Source: JAHDCJ01 sp039028895 (GTDB lineage: Bacteria > Bacteroidota > Bacteroidia > Chitinophagales > Saprospiraceae). Taken from it: a stretch of DNA of 64,000 nucleotides. A model generated the notes under the pieces. It was given only the letters and a program-made list of their open reading frames with translations. It did not search any database and was not told the origin of the DNA. The stretch is from the NCBI GenBank assembly GCA_039028895.1, contig JBCCHF010000019.1:50789-114788 (forward strand). Reading direction: 5' to 3'. The translations under genes and the position numbers were made by a program. Positions 43,399 to 51,863 of the stretch are shown in pieces. Each line of letters begins with the position of its first letter. Position 1 is the stretch's first letter.

Positions 43399-46044
43399 TT
43401 AGTCTTCGTCAAGTTTCTTTTTTAACTCACTCAACTTGATCATACATTCGATTGGGGTCATTGTGTTTAGGTCAAGGTTTTCAAGGACTTCCCTAATCTC
43501 GTTTAAAGTAGGATCAGAAGACTCAAAAATGCTAAGCTGCATAGGTTCTGCAGGCATTTGTTTAAGGGTTTCTTCCGTATTATCATCTCCGGCAATTTTG
43601 CGTTGTTTTTCCAGTTCATGAAGGATGTCATTGGCCCTTAATACGATACTGTGCGGCATTCCAGCCATTCTGGCTACATGTATTCCGAAACTATGTTTGC
43701 TTCCTCCCGCAACTAGTTTGCGCAGAAAGATGACTTTATTACCCACCTCCTTGGTGGAAATATTGAAATTTTTGATCCTTGGAAATTTGCCGGCTAACTC
43801 GTTTAGTTCATGGTAGTGGGTGGCGAAGAGGGTTTTTGGCTTAGCTAGTTGATTGTTGTGCAGGAATTCTGCTATTGACCAGGCTATAGAAATTCCATCG
43901 TATGTTGAGGTGCCACGGCCTATTTCATCAAGAAGGATCAAGCTGCGATCCGAGATGTTGTTCATGATACTTGCCGTTTCGTTCATTTCTACCATGAAAG
44001 TTGATTCACCTGAAGAAATATTATCTGAGGCACCCACCCTTGTAAAAACTTTATCGACCATCCCCAGCGTAGCAGACTGGGCCGGAACAAAACTTCCCAT
44101 TTGCGCCATCAAAGTGATCAGGGCGGTTTGTCTAAGGACGGCCGATTTACCTGACATATTCGGACCAGTGATCATAATCAGCTGCTGTTCATCATTGTCG
44201 AGGTAAATATCATTTGGCACGAAAGGATCGTCAATCGGCAATTGTTGTTCGATTACCGGATGGCGCCCCTGTTCGATATTTATCGCATAGGAGTCGTTCA
44301 TTTCAGGTCTGACGTAAAGATGCCGCTTTGCAATTTTGGAAAATGAAAGCAGGCAGTCTAACCTGGCAACAATAAAGGCATTCTGTTGAACAGGTGCGAT
44401 ATAATCGTTGAGCGATAGCACCAGTTTTTCATATAGATCCTGTTCGAGAACAAGAATTTTTTCTTCAGCACCCAATATTTTACTTTCCAACCTTTTCAAC
44501 TCGTCAGTAATATATCGTTCTGACCCGGTAAGGGTTTGTTTTCTGACCCAGTTTTCTGGGATTAATCCCTGATTTTTGTATTTATTGGTGACCTCAAGAT
44601 AATATCCGAATACATTATTGAAGCCAATCTTCAAGTTGGCGATTCCCGTTTTAATTGCTTCTTCCTGCTGAATGTTTATGAGGATTTCCTTGCTGTTGTT
44701 AACAAGATTACGGAGTTCATCAAGTTCTGGCGAAACGCCTGCTTTCATAACACCGCCTTTAGCCAAATTTACCGGGGGCTCTTCAATAATCTCCCGTTCA
44801 ATCTGATCACTCATGACCTGGCAGAGATTGATCCTTTCAGCCATTTTCTCCAGGTTGGGATTGTCACTGTTTGCCAAGGCTTCTTTAAGCGGGCCAAGCG
44901 CGATGAGGGCTCTTTTCAATTGAACCACTTCTCGCGGATTAACCTTGCCCAGTGGGACTTTGGAGATCAGTCTTTCGATATCACCCACCAATCGAATTTG
45001 CTTGGTGATTAATTCCGCGAATTCTGAATTTGTGAGGTAGTATTCAACTATATCGTGCCTCGCTTCAACAACAGGCCTTTCCTTTAATGGCAATACCACC
45101 CATTTCTTCATCAGGCGTGCACCCATAGGGGAAATGGTTTGATCCAGGATATTAATCAGAGGGATACCTGTTTCGTGAGTGCTATGTAATAACTCAAGAT
45201 TACGTATCGTGAACCTATCGAGCCAAACAAATTTATCTGGTTGAACCCGGGCGATCGAGGTGATATGCTTGAGATTGGTATTTTCAGTGGTTGCCAAGTA
45301 GTGCAGTATAGCACCTGAAGCAACCTGCGCCAGTTCCAGTTCCTCAACACCAAATCCTTTCAAGGTAGAAACCTGGAAATGCTCCAGCAGTTTTTCACGG
45401 GTATAATCAGGCATAAACACCCATTCCTCAATAGGGTAGGTGTAGAATTTATTGCCAAATTGCTTTTCAAAAGCCTTTTTATTGGACCTTGAGAAAAGGA
45501 CTTCTGACGGCTGGAAACTTTGAAGCAATTTTTCAACGTACAGACGTGATCCTTCACAAACAAGAAATTCTCCAGTAGAAACATCAAGGAATGAAATTCC
45601 GAACTGATCTTTTTTCCCAAACTGGAGGGCAGCCAGGTAGTTATTCCTAGTGTGATCAAGGAGTTTGTCGTCAATTGTAACACCTGGTGTAATTACCTCT
45701 GTTACTCCGCGTTTAACAAGTTTTTTGGTCTTGTCCGGCTTTTCGAGCTGTTCGCAAATGGCCACGCGGTATCCTGCTTTAACCAACCTAGGCAGATACA
45801 TGTCTAGTGAATGGTAAGGCACACCAGCCAGCGGAGTTTGATCACCACCGTTATTGCGTGAGGTTAAAGTGATACCAAGTACCGCAGATGCAGTTTTGGC
45901 ATCTTCTCCAAAAGTTTCATAAAAGTCGCCGACGCGAAACAATAGAATAGCATCCGGATACTTTGCCTTTACAGCAAAATACTGCTGCATCAGGGGGGTA
46001 ATCTTCTTTGCTTTGTTTCCGGTTTGTGTTTTTTTGTTAGCCAA
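43399..46044 (-). CDS. mutS: DNA mismatch repair protein MutS
   Basis: Mismatch-recognition ATPase. 881 residues, full-length MutS-I: the N-terminal mismatch-binding domain has LFRVGDFYETFGEDA with the F-x-E motif (Phe-Tyr-Glu); connector and lever domains follow; the ATPase has LIMITGPNMSGKSAVLRQTAL (Walker A), FMVEMNETASIMNN, RSLILLDEIGRGTSTYDG (Walker B) and LFATHYHELNEL. The tail (RIKNFNISTKEVGNKVIF... then EVLENLDLNTMTPIECMIKLSELKKKL) is the usual helix-turn-helix dimerisation end. No mutL is nearby. Upstream lies a TATCTTTG promoter overlapped by a perfect palindrome (46082-46097). Confidence 0.97.
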   Translation of the reverse strand: MANKKTQTGNKAKKITPLMQQYFAVKAKYPDAILLFRVGDFYETFGEDAKTASAVLGITLTSRNNGGDQTPLAGVPYHSLDMYLPRLVKAGYRVAICEQLEKPDKTKKLVKRGVTEVITPGVTIDDKLLDHTRNNYLAALQFGKKDQFGISFLDVSTGEFLVCEGSRLYVEKLLQSFQPSEVLFSRSNKKAFEKQFGNKFYTYPIEEWVFMPDYTREKLLEHFQVSTLKGFGVEELELAQVASGAILHYLATTENTNLKHITSIARVQPDKFVWLDRFTIRNLELLHSTHETGIPLINILDQTISPMGARLMKKWVVLPLKERPVVEARHDIVEYYLTNSEFAELITKQIRLVGDIERLISKVPLGKVNPREVVQLKRALIALGPLKEALANSDNPNLEKMAERINLCQVMSDQIEREIIEEPPVNLAKGGVMKAGVSPELDELRNLVNNSKEILINIQQEEAIKTGIANLKIGFNNVFGYYLEVTNKYKNQGLIPENWVRKQTLTGSERYITDELKRLESKILGAEEKILVLEQDLYEKLVLSLNDYIAPVQQNAFIVARLDCLLSFSKIAKRHLYVRPEMNDSYAINIEQGRHPVIEQQLPIDDPFVPNDIYLDNDEQQLIMITGPNMSGKSAVLRQTALITLMAQMGSFVPAQSATLGMVDKVFTRVGASDNISSGESTFMVEMNETASIMNNISDRSLILLDEIGRGTSTYDGISIAWSIAEFLHNNQLAKPKTLFATHYHELNELAGKFPRIKNFNISTKEVGNKVIFLRKLVAGGSKHSFGIHVARMAGMPHSIVLRANDILHELEKQRKIAGDDNTEETLKQMPAEPMQLSIFESSDPTLNEIREVLENLDLNTMTPIECMIKLSELKKKLDED

Positions 46045-46068
46045 TTTTCCAATAATTTAGGGCAACTT

Positions 46069-46096
46069 CAAAGATACTTATTTTGGGTTAACCCAA
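46069..46096 (-). promoter_or_regulatory. mutS promoter (TTG-N17-TATCTTTG)
   Basis: Minus-strand -7 element TATCTTTG at 46069-46076 (exact TAnnTTTG) with a TTG at 46094-46096, 17 bases upstream. It lies 25 bases before the mutS ATG at 46044. This is the best two-part Bacteroidota promoter I found in the window. Confidence 0.6.
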
Positions 46097-46097
46097 A
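46082..46097. promoter_or_regulatory. 16-bp perfect palindrome over the mutS -33 region
   Basis: TTTGGGTTAACCCAAA reads identically on both strands. It covers the -33 TTG and much of the spacer of the mutS promoter, a position where a bound dimer would block transcription. No regulator is identified. Confidence 0.5.
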
Positions 46098-46260
46098 TCT
46101 TATTGTTTCTTTTTTTATCTACACGAATCCTGATAGGTCCACCAGGTAGGAATGGTCAAAATTTGATGGATAGAATATTGACTATTATATGAATGAAATA
46201 GTCGGTGTATGAAACTTTTGTCAGGTTTGGTGCATTGATTGGACTGAAAAGATAAAACAA

Positions 46261-46539
46261 ATGAAAACCTGCGAATTGTGCCTGCGAAAGGTGTCATCTA
46301 CTACAAAGCATCACCTGATCCCGAGAACTGTACATAAAAATAAATGGTTTAAGAAAAACTATTCGAAGGAGCAGTTCCATACAACTGTTGACCTTTGCAA
46401 GCCTTGTCATTCACAAATCCACAGATTCATTCCTGAAAAGGAGATGGCGAAAAACTTTAATACGCTTGATCTGCTGAGATCACACCCCAAGGTGAGTAAC
46501 TTTTTGGAATGGATGGTAAAACGGTATCCGGAAGGGTAG
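46261..46539 (+). CDS. Small HNH-type zinc-finger protein
   Basis: 92-residue cytoplasmic protein with a compact treble-clef/HNH layout: Cys4-x-x-Cys7 (CELC), His17-His18 followed by LIPR (KHHLIPR), then Cys46-x-x-Cys49-His50 (CKPCHSQIH). The HH plus later CxxCHxxxH pattern matches HNH nuclease-like domains that bind zinc with two CxxC pairs. The Asn of the central HNH triad is not evident, so nuclease activity is uncertain. It is a stand-alone gene upstream of, and opposite to, the histidine kinase gene, whose stop lies 3 bp beyond its own. No mobile-element neighbours. HNH-like fold is fairly sure, activity open. Confidence 0.75.
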   Translation: MKTCELCLRKVSSTTKHHLIPRTVHKNKWFKKNYSKEQFHTTVDLCKPCHSQIHRFIPEKEMAKNFNTLDLLRSHPKVSNFLEWMVKRYPEG

Positions 46540-46542
46540 TGA

Positions 46543-47592
46543 TCAGGCTGATTTCAGGGTAAACCCGAAAGTAGAACCGAGCCCTTCTGTACTTCTGACA
46601 TTGATAGTTTGCTTGTGGGCTTCTACGAGATGTTTGACAATTGCTAATCCGAGGCCTGTGCCGCCCTGTTCGCGCGAACGGCTCTTATCTACACGATAGA
46701 AACGCTCAAAAAGCCTTGGAAGGTGAGATTTGGCGATTCCAAGGCCATCATCTGACACTTCAATAAGAATATTTTGGTCCATATTATAAAATCCGATCTG
46801 GGTTCTGCCATTCTGCTTACCGTACTTAATGGAGTTGCTAATGAGATTGACGAGCACCTGTCTGATGCGTTCACGATCTGCTTCAACGACAAATGGGAAA
46901 TCGCATCCGTCTTTAATCTTCAAATTAATATTGCGGTCGAGAGCAGATATCTCTAATTCTTCGAAAATCTCGTAGCTGAGTTCTCTGATATCAAATTTCT
47001 GAATATCGAGTTGGAGTTCACCTGCTTCGATATTGGATATCATATCAAGATCCTCTACAATGTTATTGAGCCTTTCAACATTTTTTATAGCTCTTATGAG
47101 GAAATTCCGGTTGATCTGAGGATCTTCAAGTCCGCCTTCCACAAGGGTATCCAAATAGCCTTGAATGTTAAACAACGGTGTTTTTAATTCATGGGAAATA
47201 TTCCCTATGAAATCTCTCCGGTAAGCTTCGAGTTTTTTGAGGTCTTCGATCTCTCGTGCCTGGTTATTGGCCCAATCGAAAACTTCTTGTTCCACTTCAT
47301 CAATGATATGATCTTGAAGAGAAATCTGTGATAATTTATTTTCTTTAGGGGATTTTAATTTATGGATTGTTTTATAGACGAGTTTGATGCGCCTGTAGAT
47401 ATACCGTTTAAGCGCTTCTGATATGGTGAGGAAATTAATTGCAAAAGTGAGGAGCGAAAAAAGTGGCAAATAATACCAATCGAAATCAGCTCCTACTAAT
47501 AATTTAATGCCAACAAACAATAGGGTTAAAATTGCAGTAATCAAAACTGCTGTATAGACTGCTATTTGATACGGGGTGGGATTTTTTAACAT
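46543..47592 (-). CDS. PhoR-like sensor histidine kinase
   Basis: Membrane sensor kinase, 349 residues. Two N-terminal hydrophobic segments (AVYTAVLITAILTLLFVGIKLL and LPLFSLLTFAINFLT) flank only a very short extracytoplasmic loop, so sensing is likely in the membrane or cytoplasm. The H-box is FIGNISHELKTPLFNIQGY, with the phospho-accepting His. ATP-binding domain: NLISNSIKYGK (N-box), DDGLGIAKSHLPRLFERFYRVD (G1/F-box) and GGTGLGLAIVKHLVEAH (G2). The architecture fits the Bacteroidota PhoR-type kinases. The response regulator gene precedes it by 25 bp in the same operon. Signal unknown; phosphate control is only implied by the family name. Confidence 0.93.
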   Translation of the reverse strand: MLKNPTPYQIAVYTAVLITAILTLLFVGIKLLVGADFDWYYLPLFSLLTFAINFLTISEALKRYIYRRIKLVYKTIHKLKSPKENKLSQISLQDHIIDEVEQEVFDWANNQAREIEDLKKLEAYRRDFIGNISHELKTPLFNIQGYLDTLVEGGLEDPQINRNFLIRAIKNVERLNNIVEDLDMISNIEAGELQLDIQKFDIRELSYEIFEELEISALDRNINLKIKDGCDFPFVVEADRERIRQVLVNLISNSIKYGKQNGRTQIGFYNMDQNILIEVSDDGLGIAKSHLPRLFERFYRVDKSRSREQGGTGLGLAIVKHLVEAHKQTINVRSTEGLGSTFGFTLKSA

Positions 47593-47617
47593 TAAAAAAG
47601 TAACCTTTCAGATTGGA

Positions 47618-48304
47618 TTAAAACTCAAGTTTGTAGCCTATCCCTTTAATAGTTTTGATATAACCTTTGCCAATCTTTTCTCTGATCTTTCTGATGTGAA
47701 CATCAATAGTTCGATTGCCAACAATTACATTTGAACCCCAGATATTACTGAAAATTTCTTCCCTTGTGAAAACTTTACCAGGTTTAGTTGCCAAAAGGTA
47801 TAGCAACTCGAATTCTTTTCTTGCAAGGGTTATTGGGATTTCATTTTTATAAACCAGAACTTCCTCTCGGTTAATCGTGAGGTCACCAATTTTTACAAGA
47901 TTGGAAGGTTGCCCAGCTGACTTGAACTTTCTTCTCAATAAAGCTTTGATTCTGCTGATGAGTACTCTTGGCCTGATGGGTTTTGTGATATAATCATCAC
48001 CTCCCACTTCCAATCCGGCTATTTGGGAATAATCTTCATTTCTTGCGGTCAGGAAGGCAATCAACACATCATCAAACTCGGGCTGAGCTCTTAATTGACG
48101 ACATACCTCCACGCCATCAAACTCAGGCATCATGATGTCCAAAATGATAAGTTCAGGCTTAAAGCTGATGGCCTTTTCAAGAGCTTCTTTGCCGTCTTTG
48201 GCGGTCATGACCTGGTAGCCTTCTTTATGTAGGTTATATTGGACAAATTCAAGAATATCCGGCTCATCATCGACCACCAATATCTTAACCTCGTTATTAT
48301 CCAT
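47618..48304 (-). CDS. PhoB/OmpR-family response regulator
   Basis: DNA-binding response regulator, 228 residues. Receiver domain: VDDEPDILEFVQYN (acidic pair), LIILDIMMPEFDGVEVC with the phosphorylated Asp, AFLTARNED with the Thr switch, and YITKPIRPRVL with the conserved Lys. The C-terminal winged helix is OmpR-type: EVLVYKNEIPITLARKEFELLYLLA, EEIFSNIWG and RTIDVHIRKIREKI. It starts the operon with the PhoR-like kinase 25 bp downstream. A 205-bp AT-rich gap upstream (to 48509) must hold its promoter; no TAnnTTTG match was found in it. Confidence 0.95.
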   Translation of the reverse strand: MDNNEVKILVVDDEPDILEFVQYNLHKEGYQVMTAKDGKEALEKAISFKPELIILDIMMPEFDGVEVCRQLRAQPEFDDVLIAFLTARNEDYSQIAGLEVGGDDYITKPIRPRVLISRIKALLRRKFKSAGQPSNLVKIGDLTINREEVLVYKNEIPITLARKEFELLYLLATKPGKVFTREEIFSNIWGSNVIVGNRTIDVHIRKIREKIGKGYIKTIKGIGYKLEF

Positions 48305-48509
48305 TATTTCTATTAATATGATTGAGGTTTTTATGATGGTGGGGAGCTGAACTCCATAATTTTGTGGTGTAGTTCATACTTTTTTTGCAAAAGTCACGAT
48401 AATTCCACTCACATAAAATACCTCTGTTAAAAGTTATATTTTCTTAAATTTAAATTAGCATTTTTTAAACAAACATAAATAACAACTTAACCATTTGTTA
48501 ATATTGCCA

Positions 48510-48956
48510 TTATTCCTTGCCTTTACCATCTCTGTTTTGCCCCGGATTTCGAGCTCTGGATGATGGCTTTTTGGACTTCTCAGCTTCTTTTTTACTTAAA
48601 GTCTCTATGACTTTTTCATAAACCTTATCTGCTTCTGACGGTTCAGATAGCAAAGCTTTCCTATTTCTTAAATATTCCTGTTCGTTGGTTTCATGAATCT
48701 CATAGATATAAGCATAATATAGTTCTGACAAACTGTCGCGTTTCGATGCCGGAATACTTTGAATAACGGCTTCTGCAAGATGAATATCGGCAAGGATCCG
48801 AACCAGTTTTTCTTCCTGGTATGTGAGATTCAGGCCTGGGTTACCGTTTTTTCCGCAATTGATAAAAAGGAGAAGGCACATTATCGATAAAATTATCAAT
48901 AGCTGTACATTTGCGATTGATCTGATTTTCTGAATTTTTGTTTTAATATATCGCAT
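48510..48956 (-). CDS. DUF4296-type lipoprotein
   Basis: 148 residues. N-terminal hydrophobic segment VQLLIILSIMCLLLFINC ends at a lipobox-like LFINC cysteine, pointing to a lipoprotein. The domain that follows has LVRILADIHLAEAVIQSIPAS and YYAYIYEIHETNEQEYLRN, helices typical of DUF4296, a family restricted to Bacteroidota with unknown function. The C terminus is basic and low-complexity (KKPSSRARNPGQNRDGKGKE). The start codon at 48956 lies only two bases from the divergent YggS start. If both starts are right each promoter overlaps the other's gene. Confidence 0.8.
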   Translation of the reverse strand: MRYIKTKIQKIRSIANVQLLIILSIMCLLLFINCGKNGNPGLNLTYQEEKLVRILADIHLAEAVIQSIPASKRDSLSELYYAYIYEIHETNEQEYLRNRKALLSEPSEADKVYEKVIETLSKKEAEKSKKPSSRARNPGQNRDGKGKE

Positions 48957-48958
48957 TT

Positions 48959-49618
48959 ATGGTCAATCTGAAATCGCTAAATACTGTCCTGCAAAAAAAC
49001 AATGCCATCCTCGTTGCCGTGTCTAAAACTCAGTCTAACGAGCGGATACTTGATATCTACAATAGCGGACAGCGAGTTTTTGGAGAAAACCGAGTTCAGG
49101 AATTAGCCCAAAAGTACGAAGAACTTCCCAAAGATATCCAGTGGCATCTGATAGGCCACCTGCAGCGGAACAAGGTCAAGTATATTGCTTCTTTTGTTAA
49201 ACTCATCCATTCTGTGGATAGCTTCCAATTACTCAAAGAGATCAATAAGCAAGCCAAAAAGCATGACCGGATTATTGAATGTTTGTTGCAAATAAGAATC
49301 GCAGATGAAGCAACCAAATTTGGACTTACACCCGAAGCCGTTGAAGACTTATTACAAGCTCCAGATTTTAAAGACTTCAATAATGTCAGAATTATCGGCT
49401 TAATGGGTATGGCTACATTTACCTATGAAAAAACTCAGGTCAGGCAGGAGTTCAAACGGCTTAAATCGTTGTTTGACTTATTGAAAACCAAATATTTTGA
49501 AGAGGCCTCATGGTTTAAAGAAATCTCAATGGGGATGTCAGGTGACTATGAAATTGCCCTTGAAGAGGGTAGTACCATAGTCAGGATTGGCAGCCTTATA
49601 TTTGGCCACAGACAATAA
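48959..49618 (+). CDS. YggS family PLP-binding protein (pyridoxal phosphate homeostasis)
   Basis: Cytoplasmic pyridoxal-phosphate carrier/homeostasis protein, 219 residues, normal for the family. ILVAVSKTQSNERIL holds the expected Schiff-base Lys, followed by FGENRVQELAQKYEEL, QWHLIGHLQRNKVKYI, IHSVDSFQLLKEINKQA, and the C-terminal ISMGMSGDYEIALEEGSTIVRIGSLIFG, whose SMGMSxDYExA and RIGxxIFG motifs bind the phosphate. ATG at 48959 is only two bases from the start of the divergent DUF4296 gene. The gene ends 2 bp before the stop of the convergent FG-GAP gene, so it is tightly hemmed on both sides. Confidence 0.94.
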   Translation: MVNLKSLNTVLQKNNAILVAVSKTQSNERILDIYNSGQRVFGENRVQELAQKYEELPKDIQWHLIGHLQRNKVKYIASFVKLIHSVDSFQLLKEINKQAKKHDRIIECLLQIRIADEATKFGLTPEAVEDLLQAPDFKDFNNVRIIGLMGMATFTYEKTQVRQEFKRLKSLFDLLKTKYFEEASWFKEISMGMSGDYEIALEEGSTIVRIGSLIFGHRQ

Positions 49619-49619
49619 T

Positions 49620-51863
49620 TTAATTTGTTTTTACAAACCTTGATGTAACCTGTTGCCCTTTTTCATCCGATAATTGAATAAGATAAACCCCACTCGATAA
49701 GCCATTGACTGGAATGACCAATTCGTTTATGATCTCTTTTTGAAGAACAACTTTTCCAGCTACGTCAAAGAGTTTCAATGCCAATGGCTGACTGGCTTGA
49801 TTTGTAACAGTCACCTGTACATAATGATTTGCCGGATTTGGAAAAACATTTATTTGGAAAGCACCTGCGGCCGTAATAGGTTTTGTGGAAACAGCATTTT
49901 CATCTGAATAAAGAGCCAGGCCACCTCGCAAATTGCCAATTACATAGTCTCGCTTGTTATCTCCATTGATATCTGAAATTGACAATCTCGTTCTATGGCC
50001 TTCATAGATGTCCCCGAAGTTGCCATTTTCTTTGAAAAAACTTCCAGATAACAAACTGTCGATCATCACTACAAATTTATCTATACTGCCAGATTCAGCT
50101 CCGGCAAAAAGGATTAATTCATCATCCTCTTCGATGAACACAGGTTGACTGTAGCCAGCAATGAAGCCTGGGTCACGTGTATCGACTTCTCCAAGAAAAT
50201 CATTGGCAAGCACAAAATTAGGGGCCAGGTCAGAGCCGGTATTTTGGTAATAATTAAGGTTTCCGTTTCTTTCGCCAATAACGAGGTCAAGTAGTTCATC
50301 GCCATCAATATCAATAATAGCAGGACTACTAGCTTCCCCGACATCGATATTATGATAGTTTGGTACAACGGTAGAAAATACTGCCATCCCGTTTCCGGAA
50401 TCTGAGTTTTCGAGTAAAAGCAATGTCCCACCTGTTTCTCCAACCACCATATCAGCATCTCCATCACCGTCGATGTCACCGAAAGCTGGTTGAAAACCCT
50501 GTAACCCTGAGTCTGCAAGACTTCCATAATTATCATTGATCAATTGAAAAGTCGGTGAAGTCGGTGTTCCAGTATTTTCAAACAGGAACAACCTGGCATC
50601 ATTTCCTGAAGGATTTGGGAAATAACCAATAGTACCTACGACAATGTCAACGAGGTTGTCGCCATTGTGATCAAAGAAAACAGGAGCCGAGCCCGAACCC
50701 AGATCAACCATGCCTTCCACTAGAAAATCGTCAGTTTCAAACTCAAATAAAGGTGTCGTGTTGTCTGTGGTATTCAGGTAAAGGTGACTGCAGTAGTAAT
50801 TTTCAGATATCAATCTTTCATTTGGTGCTGCAATGAAGTCCTTTTTTCCATCATTATTGACGTCGAGATAAAAAGCAGCGGGAAACGTTACTAAGTCAAC
50901 AGGAGAATCATAAGAAGGAAAATTAGGATCTACGATAGTCATAAAAGCGGTGTCGGGGTGCAGGTCGTTAGTAACCATTGATAAACGGTTTTGAGCAGCA
51001 TCCCCAAAAATGAGTTCTTTGTCAAAATCACCGTCCAGGTCTAGAGCCAATAAGGTGGAACCTACATGTTGAGAAGGACTCAAACCCTGACCGATAAAGG
51101 AATCAAGGTTAACACAACTGTCAAGTGATGGACTCAATAAGACTGCTCCGTTGGTGCCGCTTTCCTGGAATCGCCCCCAGCAATTATCAACCAATCTGTA
51201 AATCAGACTATCACAGCCAAAACCCATATCCGCTGAAATGTTTTCATAATACTCAACATAAGCTCCCGATTGATCAAAGGTGAGTACATCCATGTCGCCA
51301 TCTTCGTCGACATCAATAAAATCAGGAATGTCGATATTTCTTACATAGAGATTTGAAGGAAAATTATTCTGGTTGGGAAACCAGAGGATGTCATAGAAGT
51401 AGTCGGGAAACAACATTTTTTCAAAAGCTAATTCATTCCCGGCATCATAATACCCTCTGTGAACTTCCACTCCCGGAATGCCGGGTTCCTGGCTGTAGCC
51501 AAATACGTCCATAATGTCATCACAGTTAAAATCGCGTAATAACATCCAATTGGTAAATCTTGGAAAGTTATCTTTGTACTCAGGAGCGTAGGTATAATCT
51601 ATTTCATTAGCGGTTCCAGAATTCAGAAAGGTATAGTGGACATTACCAGTTCTGTCGAAAATGAATAGATCCAAAATGCCATCATTATTCAGGTCTACCT
51701 CAGAAAACTGTGGATTATTCATGCCACCTGCCAGAGGGTTTTCCAACAGGTCACCATTAATCTCAAAAGGGACTGACAGGAAATTAACGGATTGAGATAT
51801 TCCATTCTGGAAATTTACCAATAACACCAAAGCAACCAGCCATTTAGAAATCTGCGAAATCAT
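49620..51863 (-). CDS. Secreted FG-GAP repeat protein, T9SS type A, copy 2 of a tandem pair
   Basis: 747 residues. Signal segment WLVALVLLVNFQNGISQS. Many FG-GAP/VCBS calcium-loop motifs: DLNNDGILD, DVDEDGDMD, DLDGDFDKE, DVNNDGKKD, DHNGDNLVD, DIDGDGDAD, DIDGDELLD and DINGDNKRD, predicting one or two beta-propellers. Conserved cysteines occur at GFGCDSLIYRLVDNCWGRF. The end is a type A sorting domain (INVFPNPANHYVQVTVTN...SGVYLIQLSDEKGQQ). Its start overlaps the stop of the preceding paralogue by four bases. No enzymatic motif was seen. A distinct group from the CRTAC1-like genes at 27.6-32.9 kb, as the ASPIC/UnbV domain is lacking. Confidence 0.88.
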   Translation of the reverse strand: MISQISKWLVALVLLVNFQNGISQSVNFLSVPFEINGDLLENPLAGGMNNPQFSEVDLNNDGILDLFIFDRTGNVHYTFLNSGTANEIDYTYAPEYKDNFPRFTNWMLLRDFNCDDIMDVFGYSQEPGIPGVEVHRGYYDAGNELAFEKMLFPDYFYDILWFPNQNNFPSNLYVRNIDIPDFIDVDEDGDMDVLTFDQSGAYVEYYENISADMGFGCDSLIYRLVDNCWGRFQESGTNGAVLLSPSLDSCVNLDSFIGQGLSPSQHVGSTLLALDLDGDFDKELIFGDAAQNRLSMVTNDLHPDTAFMTIVDPNFPSYDSPVDLVTFPAAFYLDVNNDGKKDFIAAPNERLISENYYCSHLYLNTTDNTTPLFEFETDDFLVEGMVDLGSGSAPVFFDHNGDNLVDIVVGTIGYFPNPSGNDARLFLFENTGTPTSPTFQLINDNYGSLADSGLQGFQPAFGDIDGDGDADMVVGETGGTLLLLENSDSGNGMAVFSTVVPNYHNIDVGEASSPAIIDIDGDELLDLVIGERNGNLNYYQNTGSDLAPNFVLANDFLGEVDTRDPGFIAGYSQPVFIEEDDELILFAGAESGSIDKFVVMIDSLLSGSFFKENGNFGDIYEGHRTRLSISDINGDNKRDYVIGNLRGGLALYSDENAVSTKPITAAGAFQINVFPNPANHYVQVTVTNQASQPLALKLFDVAGKVVLQKEIINELVIPVNGLSSGVYLIQLSDEKGQQVTSRFVKTN

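Noticed and set aside
46261..46539. HNH protein as part of a mobile intron, intein or restriction system
   Set aside because: No intron, methyltransferase or specificity gene adjoins it and its neighbours are ordinary chromosomal genes.
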